DNA of 31,809 nt from Saksenaea vasiformis B4078 (Eukaryota; Mucoromycota; Mucoromycetes; Mucorales; Saksenaeaceae). The translations under genes and the position numbers were made by a program. The notes beneath the pieces were generated by a model. It searched no databases, was not told the DNA's origin, and was given only the letters and a program-made list of their open reading frames with translations. Shown here one piece after another: positions 31,430 to 31,809 of this stretch (positions within the stretch are counted from its first letter, which is position 1; every line of letters begins with the position of its first letter). The DNA lies in the NCBI GenBank assembly GCA_000697055.1, contig JNDT01001165.1:1-31809 (forward strand), read 5' to 3'.

Positions 31430-31654
31430 ATTCCCCAAGAAAAGAAATAAATTTTTTGCTCTCTTTATCTTTCAAACTGTGGCTTAGAACACGCAAAAAA
31501 CACAAAGTTATGCTTAAAAAGAGAATAGTTTATTTGTATCAAAAGTAACTAAAATAATAAGAGACCGGAAGGAACCTGTAAAGCACAGTAATTAATACCA
31601 AAATTCCAAGAGAATTATAATATAAGAAAGAAAGTGGATTCTTTCGTTCGTGGC

Positions 31655-31809
31655 TCAGCATAATTTAAAGGTAGCTAGGGGTTTTTCGTCATCGTCAAGA
31701 CAACTAAAGTCAAATGCCTGGGTCATCCTTGCCGCGAATCGAAAGGTCCACCTTTCTTTTTCTTATGTAAAAAAGGAAAGAAAATACGTACCAGTCGAAA
31801 AGTGATGAA
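31655..31809 (-). CDS. 3' end of an unrecognised gene entering from the right
   Basis: Two pieces join in phase across a 40-nt GT-AG intron (31752-31791): 31792-31809 (SSLFDW) and 31655-31751 (TFRFAARMTQAFDFSCLDDD, then EKPLATFKLC and a stop). The protein-like composition and the 226-nt gap to the next gene's start support a real terminal exon. Too little is present to name a family. Confidence 0.35.

Overview
The window is nuclear DNA of a filamentous fungus, probably an early-diverging lineage such as Mucoromycota. This is inferred from very dense, short spliceosomal introns (about 40-115 nt, mostly 45-75, several with CTAAC-type branch sites), a calreticulin with KDEL, a stand-alone DEN1/SENP8-type protease, and short intergenic spaces between AT-rich gene-poor blocks. 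No rRNA, tRNA, CRISPR, origin or bacterial-type operon is visible. I rebuilt gene models by hand by joining exons at GT-AG (and a few GC-AG) sites and checking that reading phase and family motifs were kept; 42 introns were placed this way.

Layout, left to right. 1-1012: 5' part of a PP2A B''-type regulatory subunit gene (minus) whose third intron holds the end of a CACTA-like transposon. 1365-3703: THO complex subunit 1 (minus, 11 exons). 3982-4546: a foldback/MITE-like element. 5101-5865: UBL-BAG co-chaperone (plus). 6036 to about 7476: unrecognised membrane protein (minus, 5' end unresolved). 8322-9810: calreticulin (minus) with an ER-stress-like promoter. 10330-11100: possible decayed gene. 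13916-15261: ceramide synthase (plus). 15440-16320: further ORF debris. 16541-17161: hotdog acyl-CoA thioesterase (minus). 17475-20117: TBC RabGAP with coiled coils (minus). 20369-21940: type II membrane protein resembling O-fucosyltransferases (minus). 21941-27130: about 5 kb of gene-poor DNA. 27131-27334: small Gln/Ser-rich ORF. 27882-28420: proline-rich, single-pass, Cys-rich small membrane protein. 28764-29432: nascent polypeptide-associated complex beta. 30537-31429: DEN1/SENP8 protease. 31655 to the right edge: last exons of another minus-strand gene.

Most genes are housekeeping and are not one pathway. Several touch the secretory system: calreticulin, ceramide synthase, RabGAP, the O-fucosyltransferase-like protein, and NAC-beta at the ribosome. 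BAG, NAC and calreticulin are all proteostasis factors. The most unusual points are three GC-AG introns (two adjacent in the ceramide synthase), the KEEA-repeat calreticulin tail, the PPxY/Cys-rich mini membrane protein assembled from micro-exons, and two non-autonomous-looking mobile elements. I found no clear previously undescribed multi-gene system.
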